Below are positions 9,500 to 18,020 of a DNA stretch of 42,956 nt, one piece after another. Numbering within the stretch: the stretch's first letter is position 1; each line of letters opens with the position of its first letter. The DNA comes from Hyphomonas polymorpha PS728. GTDB taxonomy: Bacteria > Pseudomonadota > Alphaproteobacteria > Caulobacterales > Hyphomonadaceae. The stretch is from positions 1 through 42,956 of the forward strand of contig NZ_ARYM01000027.1 of assembly GCF_000685315.1 (NCBI RefSeq), given 5' to 3'. The translations under genes were made by a program, and so were the position numbers. The notes beneath the pieces were generated by a model. The model did not search any database. It saw only the letters and a program-made list of their open reading frames with translations, and was not told the DNA's origin.

Positions 9500-9558
9500 G
9501 GCTGTTTCCAACCACCCCTCCTATCGTCCCGGTTGAAGAAGTGCAGGAGGGCGGGCCG

Positions 9559-10755
9559 ATGGCCGAAGCGGCAACCAAGAATACATGGCTGGTGCTCCAC
9601 CGCTGGTTTGGCATCATCACAGCCCTGTTCCTGTTCATTGCCGCCCTCACCGGCAGCATCCTCACCGCCCGCTCCACCCTGGACCGGTGGGCGAACGGCG
9701 ATCTGTTCACCTATGATGGCAGCGCCGCAGACCGTCTGCCGCCCATCGAGGCGGTCGCCCTTTATGAAGCGGCCAACCCGGGCATCCAGGTCACCGGTTT
9801 TCCTCTGAGTGCAGATGAAACGGAAAACATCCTCATCACGGTGGCGCCCAAACCTGGTGAAGCCGCGCTTGATTATGACGAGGTCTTCCTCAATCCGGCC
9901 ACCGGCGAAGCTGCCGGTATGCGCAGCACCGATCCGGGGCTGAACAACCGCCAGCTCATCCCGCTGATCCTGGAGTTGCATTATAATCTTCTGGCAGGCG
10001 ATACCGGCCGCATCTTCATGGGTTTCGTCGCGCTCGGATGGCTCATCAGTTCCGGCGTCGGCCTCTACCTCACTTTTCCGAGGAAGGGCCCCTTCTTCAA
10101 AAATTGGTGGCCAAGCTGGGTCTACAGCCCGAAACGCTCGTTCGCCCGCCAGATGCTGGACATTCACCGCGCCAGCGCGCTGTGGCTCTTCCCTTTCCTT
10201 TTCATCCTGGCGTTCACTTCCGTCACGCTGAACTTCTTCGATGAATTCTGGGACCCGTTCGCCACCACGGTAGCGCCACTGGAAAAGTCCCTCTTCCATC
10301 TCGATGCGCCGTATCCAGACGGCACAACGCCCGCAATGAGCTATGCCGACGCGCTCGCCCTGTCGCAGGCGCAGGCCGCCGCCGAAGGCATCGCCTGGAA
10401 GCCGGCCACCATGCTCTATTACCAGAACTGGAACCTCTACGGCACCACCTTCAGCGACACCGGTGACCTCAACTACAAATATCTCGGCCCCATCTACTAC
10501 TATTTCGACGCAGCCACCGGCGACTGGATCCACGAAGTCAATCCCTACACGGACAGCGCAGGCCTGGTGATGATCCGCGCCGTCTATCCGCTCCATTCCG
10601 GCGAAATCGGCGGCGGCCTTGCGGTGTTCTTCGTCTTCATCCTGGGACTCGCCACGGCAGAGCAATGCTTCACCGGCATCTGGGTGTGGCTGAAGAAGCG
10701 CGGCCCTCGCATCGCCGCCAAACGCAAAGCCCACGCCGCCGCCACCAGCGCCTGA
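9559..10755 (+). CDS. PepSY-associated transmembrane protein (iron-uptake reductase type)
   Basis: The 398-residue inner-membrane protein opens with the family hallmark WLVLHRWFGIITALFLFIAALTGSIL (first membrane segment). Further membrane helices lie near residues 145-170 (FMGFVALGWLISSGVGLYLTF), 200-225 and 350-375, with periplasmic PepSY-like stretches between. The closing region AEQCFTGIWVWLKKRGPR is also typical. Relatives of this PiuB/FsrB-like group sit beside TonB siderophore receptors and are thought to reduce the ferric siderophore in the periplasm; here this is inferred from context. ATG at 9559 is chosen because AGGAGG lies 8 bases upstream, rather than the GTG at 9541. The esterase follows after 57 bases. 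Confidence 0.85.
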   Translation: MAEAATKNTWLVLHRWFGIITALFLFIAALTGSILTARSTLDRWANGDLFTYDGSAADRLPPIEAVALYEAANPGIQVTGFPLSADETENILITVAPKPGEAALDYDEVFLNPATGEAAGMRSTDPGLNNRQLIPLILELHYNLLAGDTGRIFMGFVALGWLISSGVGLYLTFPRKGPFFKNWWPSWVYSPKRSFARQMLDIHRASALWLFPFLFILAFTSVTLNFFDEFWDPFATTVAPLEKSLFHLDAPYPDGTTPAMSYADALALSQAQAAAEGIAWKPATMLYYQNWNLYGTTFSDTGDLNYKYLGPIYYYFDAATGDWIHEVNPYTDSAGLVMIRAVYPLHSGEIGGGLAVFFVFILGLATAEQCFTGIWVWLKKRGPRIAAKRKAHAAATSA

Positions 10756-10812
10756 TCCGCGCCGCCCGGCCTGTCCGCCCCCACGCCCACCTAGCATAGA
10801 AGAGTATCCCCC

Positions 10813-11772
10813 ATGAGCGTTTCGCCCCTGTCCCGCACGGATGATGTTGATCCGGACGTGCGCCGCTTCATACAGCGCACCGGGGCAGATTTTGCCGCGC
10901 TCGCCGCCGTGGCCCCGCCCACCACGATCACCCGCCGCCGTGAAATCTGCGAGCAGGTGCGCGCGCCCTGGGCCCGCGGCGGCCCGGATATGGCCGAAAC
11001 CCGGATGGTCCAATTCGGGTCAGATGGCGTGCGCGCCCGCATCCACATCCCGCAATCGGGCGCCGGCAAGGGCACGCTGATCTATCTGCATGGCGGCGGC
11101 TGGACCGTGTTCAGCATCGACACGCATGACCGGCTGATGCGCGAATATGCAGACCGCACCGGCTGCGCCGTTGTCGGGCTGGACTATGCTCTGTCTCCGG
11201 AACACCGTTTCCCGCGCGCGCTGGAAGATGTGGAAGCCTGTCTATCCTGGCTGCGCGTCGACGGCGCCGCGTACGGGCTATCCACCGGCCGTATCGCACT
11301 GGGCGGGGACTCCGCCGGCGGCAACCTCTCCCTCGCCACCGCCCTGCGCCTGCGCGACCGGGGAGAGCCCCTGCCCGACGCCCTGCTCCTCAACTATGCC
11401 GCCCTCGATACCGATCCGCGCCCCTCCTACAAACGCTATGATGGTGACCATTACATGCTCACCACAGACGAGATGCGGGACTTCTGGATCAGCTATCTCG
11501 GCAAGCCATCTACGGATGATCCCTATGCCCGCCCGCTTCTGGCAGACCTGGCCGGCCTTCCGCCCGTGCATCTCTGCATAGCCGAATGCGACATCCTCAC
11601 CGACCAGAATACGGAACTTGCCGCCCGCCTCGAGGCGGCGGGTGTCGAGGTCTCCGCCATGGTCTATAAAGGCGCCACACACAGCTTCCTCGAAGCGGTC
11701 AGCATCTCCGCCTGCGCTGGCCGCGCCCTTCAGGATGCGTCGGATTGGCTGGCCGGAATCCTCAACGCATGA
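10813..11772 (+). CDS. HSL-family alpha/beta-hydrolase (acetyl-esterase type)
   Basis: The 319-residue soluble hydrolase carries the hormone-sensitive-lipase oxyanion motif HGGGW (93-97) and nucleophile GDSAG (Ser167). The acid is probably Asp260 in IAECDILTD and the histidine His290 in GATHSF. This family cleaves short-chain esters. There is no signal peptide, so it acts in the cytoplasm. Between a siderophore-type reductase and a flavoprotein, it could hydrolyse an ester bond of an imported siderophore to release iron, as Fes/IroE enzymes do in other families; that role is inference from position. The downstream gene overlaps its stop by four bases (ATGA), so the two are translationally coupled. 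Confidence 0.88.
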   Translation: MSVSPLSRTDDVDPDVRRFIQRTGADFAALAAVAPPTTITRRREICEQVRAPWARGGPDMAETRMVQFGSDGVRARIHIPQSGAGKGTLIYLHGGGWTVFSIDTHDRLMREYADRTGCAVVGLDYALSPEHRFPRALEDVEACLSWLRVDGAAYGLSTGRIALGGDSAGGNLSLATALRLRDRGEPLPDALLLNYAALDTDPRPSYKRYDGDHYMLTTDEMRDFWISYLGKPSTDDPYARPLLADLAGLPPVHLCIAECDILTDQNTELAARLEAAGVEVSAMVYKGATHSFLEAVSISACAGRALQDASDWLAGILNA

Positions 11773-12353
11773 GCGCGCAATTTTCATCCGTTCCGCAGGC
11801 GGACATCCTCCGCTTTGCAGCGGAAAATCCGCTCGCCTGGGTCGTACCCACCGCTGCCCCAGCTGATGCTATCCTGATGCCGCTCCTGATGGAGACAGAT
11901 GCGGCAGGCACGCCCCTATCCCTCCTGGGCCACCTGCCGCGCTCTGCTCCACTGATTCCCCGGCTATGGGAGAATCCCAAAGCCACCTGCCTCTTTCTCG
12001 GCCCCCATGCCTATGTCCAGCCTAGCTGGATTTCCAAGTCCGGCTGGGCGCCCACCTGGAATTTCGTCTCCCTCAAGGTCACCGGCGCCATCACACTGGA
12101 CGACGCCTTCACTGAGCCTGCGATCCATGCCCTTGTCACGCATATGGAAACACGCAACGGCTCGGGCTGGACCGCCGCCGAAATCGGCCCCCGCTTCGAC
12201 AGCCTGCTGCAGGGCATCATCGGATTCCGTATGCAGATTGATTCGCTCCAACCCCGCTTCAAGACCGGCCAGGACGAGTCCGGAACCTCACGCACCGAAA
12301 TACACGCCGCCCTGGAAGGCCACCCGCTCCAGGCTTGGATGAAGATGCCTTGA
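11769..12353 (+). CDS. FMN-binding PaiB-like protein
   Basis: The 194-residue product matches the PaiB / FMN-binding negative transcriptional regulator family in length and layout. The split-barrel flavin core includes HLPRSAPLIPRL and the conserved YVQPSWISKSGWAPTWNFVSLKVTG. The usual C-terminal GFRMQIDSLQPRFKTGQ is followed by a helix. The family name overstates what is known: many members are likely flavin-dependent reductases or oxidases. Its start overlaps the stop of the esterase, so it is in the same operon. One reasonable role is flavin-linked processing of the imported iron complex. Regulation of this locus is the alternative. Confidence 0.85.
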   Translation: MSAQFSSVPQADILRFAAENPLAWVVPTAAPADAILMPLLMETDAAGTPLSLLGHLPRSAPLIPRLWENPKATCLFLGPHAYVQPSWISKSGWAPTWNFVSLKVTGAITLDDAFTEPAIHALVTHMETRNGSGWTAAEIGPRFDSLLQGIIGFRMQIDSLQPRFKTGQDESGTSRTEIHAALEGHPLQAWMKMP

Positions 12354-12457
12354 CGCCGCAGGCAAATCTGGCCCGATCGCGCAACGAAACGTCCCTACCC
12401 GGAGGGCCCTCCGCCTGCCCCGCTGCTAGTTTCGCCAATGAAGTCGAGGCAGCCATC

Positions 12458-14068
12458 ATGACCCTTCCCCAGAACCAGCCCGTCCGCAGCTTCGCCCCCG
12501 GCACGCCCGAGCGCGCGAGCCTCATGGCCGAGATCGACCTGCAGCGCGCCAATCCGCGCCGCGTCCTCCCCGTCATCAACGGCCGCAAGATAGACACCGG
12601 CACCGGCACAGAGATGCGCGAACCCCATGCCCATGCCCGCAGCCTCGGCAGCTATGCCTCGGCGGGCGCGCCCGAGGCAGAGGCCGCCATTAACGCGGCG
12701 ATGGCCGCGCGGCACGATTGGGCGCGCATGCCCGCCGCCTCGCGCCGGAACGTCTTCCTGCGCGCGGCAGAGCTGCTCGCCGGTCCCTTCAATGCCCGCC
12801 TCCTTGCCGCCACCATGCTGCAGCAGAGCAAGACCGCCTATCAGGCGGAGATCGATGCCTCCTGCGAGCTGATCGATTTTCTCCGCTTTAACGTGGCATT
12901 CTCCGAAGAGATCGAGGCGATGCAGCCGCTTTCCTCTGCGGCAGAGCTGAACCGGCTGGACCATCGCCCGCTCGATGGCTTCGTTTTTGCTGCCTCCCCG
13001 TTCAACTTCACCGCCATCGCCGGTAACCTCTCCCTCGCTCCGGCGCTGATGGGCAACACGGTCGTCTGGAAACCGTCCGAACGCGCCGTATATTCGGCGG
13101 CCTTCCTGATGGACCTGTTCGAGGCGGCCGGCCTCCCGCCCGGTGTCATCAACATGCTCCCTGCGGAAAACCCCGCCCCCATTGGCGAGGCCGTACTTGC
13201 CAGCCCGCATCTCGCCGGCGTGCATTTCACCGGCTCCACGGCCGCTTTCGACCGTATCTGGCGCGCCACTGGCGCGAACGTCTCCAACTACCGTTCCTAT
13301 CCCCGCCTTGTAGGGGAAACCGGCGGCAAGGATTTCGTCTTCGCCCATGCCTCTGCCAATGTCGATGCGCTCGTCACCGCCCTGGTGCGCGGCGCGTTCG
13401 ATTATCAGGGTCAGAAATGCTCCGCCGCCAGCCGCGCCTATATCCCGCTCAGCCTCTGGAAACCGGTCACCGAACGCCTCGCCGATACCGTCAGCAGCCT
13501 GACCATGGGTGACGTTTCAGACTTCCGGAATTTCATGGGTGCCGTGATCGACCAGCGCGCCTATCAGCAGATCTCCGGCTTCCTCGACTATGCCGCTACC
13601 GCGCCCGGCCATCGCAAGCTTGCCGGCGACTCCCCGTCAGACAATCAAGGCTGGTTCATCCCGCCCACGGTCATCGCCTGCGATGATCCCAGGTCCCGCC
13701 TGATGACGGATGAAATCTTCGGCCCCGTCCTCGGCCTCTATGCCTATCCCGATGGCAAGCTCGCTGAAACCCTCGCCCTGGTGGACCAGTCCACCCCTTA
13801 CGCCCTCACCGGCGCCATCTTTGCGCAGGACCAGGCCGTCATCGACCAGCTCTCCCTCGCCCTGCGCGACGCGGCTGGGAATTTCTACATCAATGACAAA
13901 CCCACCGGCGCCGTTGTTGGCCGCCAACCCTTCGGCGGTGGCCGCCGCAGCGGCACCAACGACAAGGCCGGCAGCCCCTTCAACCTCCTGCGCTGGTCCT
14001 CCCCCCGCACCGTCAAGGAAACCTTCGTCGCCCCCGTCTCTCACCTTTACCCGCACATGGCCGGCTGA
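12458..14068 (+). CDS. pruA: Stand-alone L-glutamate gamma-semialdehyde (P5C) dehydrogenase
   Basis: The 536-residue enzyme oxidises glutamate semialdehyde/P5C to glutamate, the second step of proline breakdown. It shows the N-terminal PVINGRKIDTG typical of the family, the cofactor region SPFNFTAIAGNL (about 180-191), FTGSTAAFDRIW, the general base in VGETGGKDF (Glu287) and the nucleophile in YQGQKCSAASRAY (Cys321). The end has PFGGGRRSGTNDKAG, diagnostic of P5C dehydrogenase over other aldehyde dehydrogenases. ATG at 12458 has GAGG 8 bases before it; an open extension back to 12335 overlaps the preceding gene. No proline dehydrogenase gene is present in the window, so this is not a bifunctional PutA. 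Confidence 0.92.
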   Translation: MTLPQNQPVRSFAPGTPERASLMAEIDLQRANPRRVLPVINGRKIDTGTGTEMREPHAHARSLGSYASAGAPEAEAAINAAMAARHDWARMPAASRRNVFLRAAELLAGPFNARLLAATMLQQSKTAYQAEIDASCELIDFLRFNVAFSEEIEAMQPLSSAAELNRLDHRPLDGFVFAASPFNFTAIAGNLSLAPALMGNTVVWKPSERAVYSAAFLMDLFEAAGLPPGVINMLPAENPAPIGEAVLASPHLAGVHFTGSTAAFDRIWRATGANVSNYRSYPRLVGETGGKDFVFAHASANVDALVTALVRGAFDYQGQKCSAASRAYIPLSLWKPVTERLADTVSSLTMGDVSDFRNFMGAVIDQRAYQQISGFLDYAATAPGHRKLAGDSPSDNQGWFIPPTVIACDDPRSRLMTDEIFGPVLGLYAYPDGKLAETLALVDQSTPYALTGAIFAQDQAVIDQLSLALRDAAGNFYINDKPTGAVVGRQPFGGGRRSGTNDKAGSPFNLLRWSSPRTVKETFVAPVSHLYPHMAG

Positions 14069-14096
14069 ACCCGTCGGGATTTGTCCTTGGAGCGCC

Positions 14097-14139
14097 GTTG
14101 GAGTTTTTTGGAGGTTTCCGGAAAAAGCTCCAACGCCGC
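14097..14139. repeat. Dispersed palindromic repeat, copy 1
   Basis: The element starts GTTGGAGTTTTTTGGAGG and ends CTCCAACGCCGC. Its termini are inverted repeats (GTTGGAG/CTCCAAC). The reverse complement of almost the whole unit recurs at 42912-42955 with only two or three differences. It lies just after the P5C dehydrogenase stop and ahead of a separate terminator. Confidence 0.75.
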
Positions 14140-14158
14140 CCACGCGCTGCCGCAAACA

Positions 14159-14186
14159 AAAACCCCTCCGTCGCCGGAGGGGTTTT
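14159..14186. terminator. Bidirectional intrinsic terminator
   Basis: AAAACCCCTCCG and CGGAGGGGTTTT form a perfect 12-base-pair stem with a 4-base TCGC loop. The A tract on one side and T tract on the other make it work in both directions. It separates the plus-strand P5C dehydrogenase gene from the minus-strand decarboxylase-like gene ending at 14193. Confidence 0.9.
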
Positions 14187-14192
14187 CAGGTT

Positions 14193-15149
14193 TCAGTCGC
14201 CTTCGCCGTGTTTTCGGGCCGCTTCCCTCAGACGCGCAAAGATCGCCGCCGGGTCTTCCGGTGCTAATACTTCATCAGGCTCGGGATAATCATCCTCATA
14301 GAACTCGCCGAGAACGGCATCAGCCTCATCCTCGGCCGCTTCGGCAGGCGCGCTCACCCCGCCTGCCGCTGCCACCGCTGCGGCTGCCACCATCTCCCGC
14401 TGGGCTTGCGGGGCCGGCGTCGCGGCGCCCGAGAAGGCCGCTTCTGCATCTTCATAATCTTCCGACACCGAAGAGCGGAAATGCGCAATCACGGTTTCCC
14501 CGCCGGTCAGCGTCTGCCCGGCCCAGACATGCGTGCGGATGTCGGCGGGCAGATACACATCACACCAGCCGCCGAGCCGGCGCGTGCCGAAGCTCCGCCC
14601 CAAGCGCACCACATCGCCATGGTCCACCGCCAGCTCGATCCGGGGGCCCAGCCCGCCGGTCGTCAGCACGATGCCGGCCTGCTCGCCCTGGCTTTCAAAG
14701 GTCACATAGGCCCGCGTCAGGCCTTCCTGGTCGGGCTTGGGAGAGATCGGCTGCCCCGGCTCGCCCTGCTGCAGGGACACGATCTCCACGCCCCCGGCCA
14801 TCGGCGCATAGAGCTTGTTGGTAGAGACCGGCGAAGAAGCAATCCGCACCCGAATGAGGCTCTCGCCCTTCAGGCGCAGGGCAGCGGGCGCGTCGCCATA
14901 TCCCACGGACACCACCACCCCGTCGCACGGCGCCACAACGCCATAGGCCAGGTCAGGTGGCGTGCGCTTGGCCCAGCGCCCGGCGGCCAGCGCGATCACC
15001 ATCGCGGCAAAGCCGATCCAGAACAGCGGCGCCCAGATCCAGCCCAGCAGCAGCGCCGCCAGGAACGCCCCGGCGGCGGCGGCCACGGCCTCCCAGTCAA
15101 ACACGGTCTTCATCCAGGGCAGCGACTGGCGCTCGAAATCATCGCTCAT
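14193..15149 (-). CDS. Phosphatidylserine decarboxylase homologue lacking catalytic residues
   Basis: The 318-residue protein aligns with the short alphaproteobacterial Psd: two N-terminal membrane helices (about 20-38 and 41-57), then APCDGVVVSV (family SPADGKV), APMAGGVE and a late TGGETVIAHF. Psd needs an Asp-His-Ser set and self-cleaves at Gly-Ser to make its pyruvoyl group. Asp76 is kept. The histidine of the family CHVNRAPM becomes Asn111 in TNKLYAPM, and the serine of FGSR becomes Gly194 in RLGGWCDVYLP. It should therefore not mature or decarboxylate phosphatidylserine. An Ala- and acid-rich tail of about 90 residues (230-318) is extra. Its start overlaps the ABC transporter stop by four bases, so the two proteins are probably made together. 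A lipid-binding or scaffold role is a guess. Confidence 0.8.
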   Translation of the reverse strand: MSDDFERQSLPWMKTVFDWEAVAAAAGAFLAALLLGWIWAPLFWIGFAAMVIALAAGRWAKRTPPDLAYGVVAPCDGVVVSVGYGDAPAALRLKGESLIRVRIASSPVSTNKLYAPMAGGVEIVSLQQGEPGQPISPKPDQEGLTRAYVTFESQGEQAGIVLTTGGLGPRIELAVDHGDVVRLGRSFGTRRLGGWCDVYLPADIRTHVWAGQTLTGGETVIAHFRSSVSEDYEDAEAAFSGAATPAPQAQREMVAAAAVAAAGGVSAPAEAAEDEADAVLGEFYEDDYPEPDEVLAPEDPAAIFARLREAARKHGEGD

Positions 15150-17032
15150 CGGCTCGCCTCCTCTACAGGTCTGTTTTCGCTGAGAAGTTCAGCGGGCTCG
15201 GCGCGGTGCGCCTGACGATGCCACATATCAGCATATTTGCCGCCTTTTGCCAGCAGCCCCTCATGCGTTCCGCGCTCCACAATGCGGCCCGCCTCCAGAA
15301 CCAGTATCTCATCGGCCGAGATCACGGTGGATAGGCGATGGGCCACCACCAGCGTCGTGCGGCCCGCCGAAGCCTCTTCCAGCGCCTCCTGAACGGCCGC
15401 TTCCGTGGCACTGTCGAGCGCGCTCGTCGCCTCGTCCAGCACCAGGATCGCCGGGTTCGCCAGGATCACGCGGGCAATGCCCACACGCTGCTTCTCCCCG
15501 CCCGACAGCTTCAGCCCCCGTTCGCCCACGCGGGTGTTCCAGCCGTCAGGAAGGCTTTCGATGAAGGTCAGAAGCTGCGCCCGGCGGGCCGCCTCGCGCA
15601 GCTCCGCTTCGGTCGCTTCCGGGCGCGCATAGGCAATGTTGGCGCGCAGCGTGTCGTTGAACAGCACCACATCCTGCGGCACCAGCCCCAGCGCCGCCCG
15701 CAGCGATTCCTGTTTCAGCCCGCGCACATCCTGCCCATCCACCTTCACCGCGCCCGCGTCCACATCATAGAAGCGGAACAAGAGTTTCAGCAGAGTGGAT
15801 TTGCCCGCGCCGGAGGTGCCGACAAAGGCCACCTTTTTCCCCGGCGCCACGTCAAAGCTCACGCCCGAAACGCCCACCGCCCGGCCTTCATGGCTGAAGG
15901 CCACATTCTCGAAGGTCACATGGCCCTTCGGCGCCGACAGCGCCTTAGCATCGGGGGCGTCCTGCACTTCGGGCACCATACCCATTAGGCCGTGCAGCTT
16001 CTCCAGATCCACCGCCCCCTGCTTGATCTCCCGCCAGGCCCAGCCGAGAATGTTCAGCGGCGCATAAAGCGACAGCAGCATCAGCATCACCGCCGTCAGA
16101 TCGCCAATCTGCATCGTGCCCTGGATCACGTTCCAGGCAGACAGCACCATCACCGCCAAGAGGCCCAGGTTCATCACCAGTGCCTGCACCGTGTTCAGCA
16201 CATACATGCTGCGGTTGGTGTCAACATAATGCTTGTTGTAATTGGCCATCGCCTCGTCAAACCGGCGGGTTTCGCGGGTTTCGGCAGCGAAGGATTTCAC
16301 GGTTTCGAAATTTGTGAGGATGTCGATCGCCGTGGCACGGAAATGCGTATCCGCCTCATTCATCTTCCGGCGCTGGCGCACGCGCCACTCAGTGATGATC
16401 ACCGTGCTGACAACGTAAAGCGCTATCGTCGCCACCGCGATCAGCGACAGGCGGATGTCATAGGCAATGCCAAGGGCCACCGAAGCCAGCACCAACCGCA
16501 CCAGCGTCGGCCCAATGTTGAACGCCAGAAAGCGGATCAGATAGTCGATGGCGCTGGCGCCCCGTTCGATGATGCGGTTCAGCGCCCCGGTGCGCCGGGT
16601 CTGGTGAAAGCCCAGCGACAGCGCGAGAGAATGGCCGAACGCATCCACACTCGCTACCCTTTGGGCGTCCTGGCTCACTGGGGAGAACAGCCAGTCCCGC
16701 ACCTGCGGCAGGGCGGCGGCGGCAAAGCGCAGGGCCAGTCCATAGGTCAGCCACAGCGCCGCCGTTGCAAAGTTCGCCGCCACGCCCCCCTCCGGCACGG
16801 CCTGGTTGATCGCATGGCCCATTACCAGCGGCGAGACGACCTCGAGCACCGAAGCGGCAAGTGTGATGATTACCGCCAGTACCATCACCGGCCGCCATTT
16901 GGCGAGTTCCGGCCGGCCCAGCAGGGTCAGAATGCGTAAAATGGATTTCCACAGCCCGCCATCAGCGCTGTCGATACGGTCATGGTTTTCGGGCGCCGGA
17001 ACGGCAGCATTTGGCGGGCTCATGCCTGCCAT
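15146..17032 (-). CDS. Atm1/HMT-type ABC exporter (fused permease and ATPase)
   Basis: The 628-residue half-transporter has about six membrane helices in residues 45-325 and one ATPase domain. Walker A is GTSGAGKST (405-413), the Q-loop follows near 453, the signature is LSGGEKQ (509-515), Walker B is ILVLDEATS (529-537) and the switch His is 565. The membrane half carries Atm1-group marks: LNRIIERGASAIDYL (151-165) and TNFETVKSFAAE (240-251), matching the glutathione-binding region of bacterial Atm1-like exporters. Such proteins export glutathione-complexed sulfur or metal compounds. MAGMSPP has two possible starts with weak ribosome sites. It is cotranslated with the downstream pseudo-decarboxylase, which is unusual for this family. 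Confidence 0.88.
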   Translation of the reverse strand: MAGMSPPNAAVPAPENHDRIDSADGGLWKSILRILTLLGRPELAKWRPVMVLAVIITLAASVLEVVSPLVMGHAINQAVPEGGVAANFATAALWLTYGLALRFAAAALPQVRDWLFSPVSQDAQRVASVDAFGHSLALSLGFHQTRRTGALNRIIERGASAIDYLIRFLAFNIGPTLVRLVLASVALGIAYDIRLSLIAVATIALYVVSTVIITEWRVRQRRKMNEADTHFRATAIDILTNFETVKSFAAETRETRRFDEAMANYNKHYVDTNRSMYVLNTVQALVMNLGLLAVMVLSAWNVIQGTMQIGDLTAVMLMLLSLYAPLNILGWAWREIKQGAVDLEKLHGLMGMVPEVQDAPDAKALSAPKGHVTFENVAFSHEGRAVGVSGVSFDVAPGKKVAFVGTSGAGKSTLLKLLFRFYDVDAGAVKVDGQDVRGLKQESLRAALGLVPQDVVLFNDTLRANIAYARPEATEAELREAARRAQLLTFIESLPDGWNTRVGERGLKLSGGEKQRVGIARVILANPAILVLDEATSALDSATEAAVQEALEEASAGRTTLVVAHRLSTVISADEILVLEAGRIVERGTHEGLLAKGGKYADMWHRQAHRAEPAELLSENRPVEEASR

Positions 17033-17088
17033 ATGGCGCTGTTTGGGGCGAAGTGAAACCCGGCCTTGCGTGTAACGGCCAAAGGAAC

Positions 17089-17112
17089 GCCCCGGCTGTC
17101 GCCAGCCGGGGC
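17089..17112 (-). terminator. Probable intrinsic terminator after the barrel gene
   Basis: GCCCCGGCT and AGCCGGGGC form a perfect 9-base-pair stem with a 6-base loop, 24 bases beyond the stop of the minus-strand outer-membrane gene. The following minus-strand bases are only partly T-rich (GTTCCTTTGG), so efficiency is uncertain. Confidence 0.65.
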
Positions 17113-17135
17113 ACGGATCGCCGGAACAGGACGGC

Positions 17136-17873
17136 TCAGAAGTGGAAATTCACGCCTGCGCGCAGCACATCAAACTCGGTATCGATGCTGGCCCGGCCAA
17201 TTGTGCCGTCCGAATAGGACGTGTCGAAACCGCCGCTGCCAAGATCTACCCGGGAGTATTCACCGCGCACCGAAATCCGGTCCGTCATGGCAAACTCTGC
17301 CCCGGCGCCATAGATCCAGCCGGTTCGATTGGAGCTAGCGCTATCGCGGATTTCACCACCAGCCACGCGGTAGTTCCGGTCGAACTCGACCTTTCCATAG
17401 GCGATACCGCCTGTGCCGTAGACCAGCAGGCGGTCAAACGCATAGCCCGCGCGTGCGCGGGCGGTCGTGAAGTAATCGACGCCAAATTTCAGGTCTGTGA
17501 AGCCCTCGGGATTGTTGGCCGCTCCGCCCGGCGCGTTCGGAATGGAAATCGTGGAGCTGATGTCTGACGTTTGCAGATCCAGTTCACCCCCCAGCACCAG
17601 ACCACCATTCTGGACGTTGTAGCCCCATTGGACGCCCCCAACGAAGCCATCACCGCTGAAACTGCGATTGGTTGGGAAAGTACCGCCTGCCAGGGGCGCC
17701 GGGAAGAAACTGGTGGCCGGATCGACCTCCAGAACAGCGCTTAGATCAAAATCAGCCTCACGCCCCTCCCCCGCATTGATGCCGCCATACCAGCCGCTCC
17801 AGTCATGCGACTGGGCATATGCTGCAGGCACGCCAAAAACGGCGACTGCCGCGCACAAAACGAGTTTCTTCAT
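17136..17873 (-). CDS. Omp25/Omp31-like outer-membrane beta-barrel protein
   Basis: The 245-residue product has a clear signal peptide (MKKLVLCAAVAVFGVPAAYA, cut before QSHDW). The mature N-terminus DWSGWYGGINAG is the hallmark of the alphaproteobacterial Omp25/31 porin-like family. Later strands read GGVQWGYNVQNGGLVLGGELDLQ, ARARAGYAFDRLLVYGTGGIAYG, TGWIYGAGAEFAMTDRISVRGEYSRVDLG and the C-terminal VLRAGVNFHF with a terminal phenylalanine. These give an eight-strand barrel pattern. AAAGG lies just before the start. It is probably a structural surface protein and is transcribed alone, closed by the hairpin at 17089. Confidence 0.85.
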   Translation of the reverse strand: MKKLVLCAAVAVFGVPAAYAQSHDWSGWYGGINAGEGREADFDLSAVLEVDPATSFFPAPLAGGTFPTNRSFSGDGFVGGVQWGYNVQNGGLVLGGELDLQTSDISSTISIPNAPGGAANNPEGFTDLKFGVDYFTTARARAGYAFDRLLVYGTGGIAYGKVEFDRNYRVAGGEIRDSASSNRTGWIYGAGAEFAMTDRISVRGEYSRVDLGSGGFDTSYSDGTIGRASIDTEFDVLRAGVNFHF

Positions 17874-18020
17874 ATTACTGCCTTTCGGATGCGGGACTGC
17901 CGCCTTGGCAACAGACCTCGGTTTCCTCCCCAGAAGGCGCTACGTGCTGGGTCTCAGATTGGATCGCCTCACGGGATGCCTCCGCATCCAAGGTGTGGCA
18001 TTTTGGTCACAGCGTGATAC

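Noticed and set aside
9296..9558. Fur box in the siderophore divergent promoter
   Set aside because: TGCGAAC and TGGTGCCA near 9350 resemble half-sites, but no 7-1-7 pair like that at 21097 is formed.
12335..12457. N-terminal extension of the P5C dehydrogenase to 12335
   Set aside because: The extra 41 residues have no family similarity and begin inside the preceding gene; GAGG and the conserved start support 12458.
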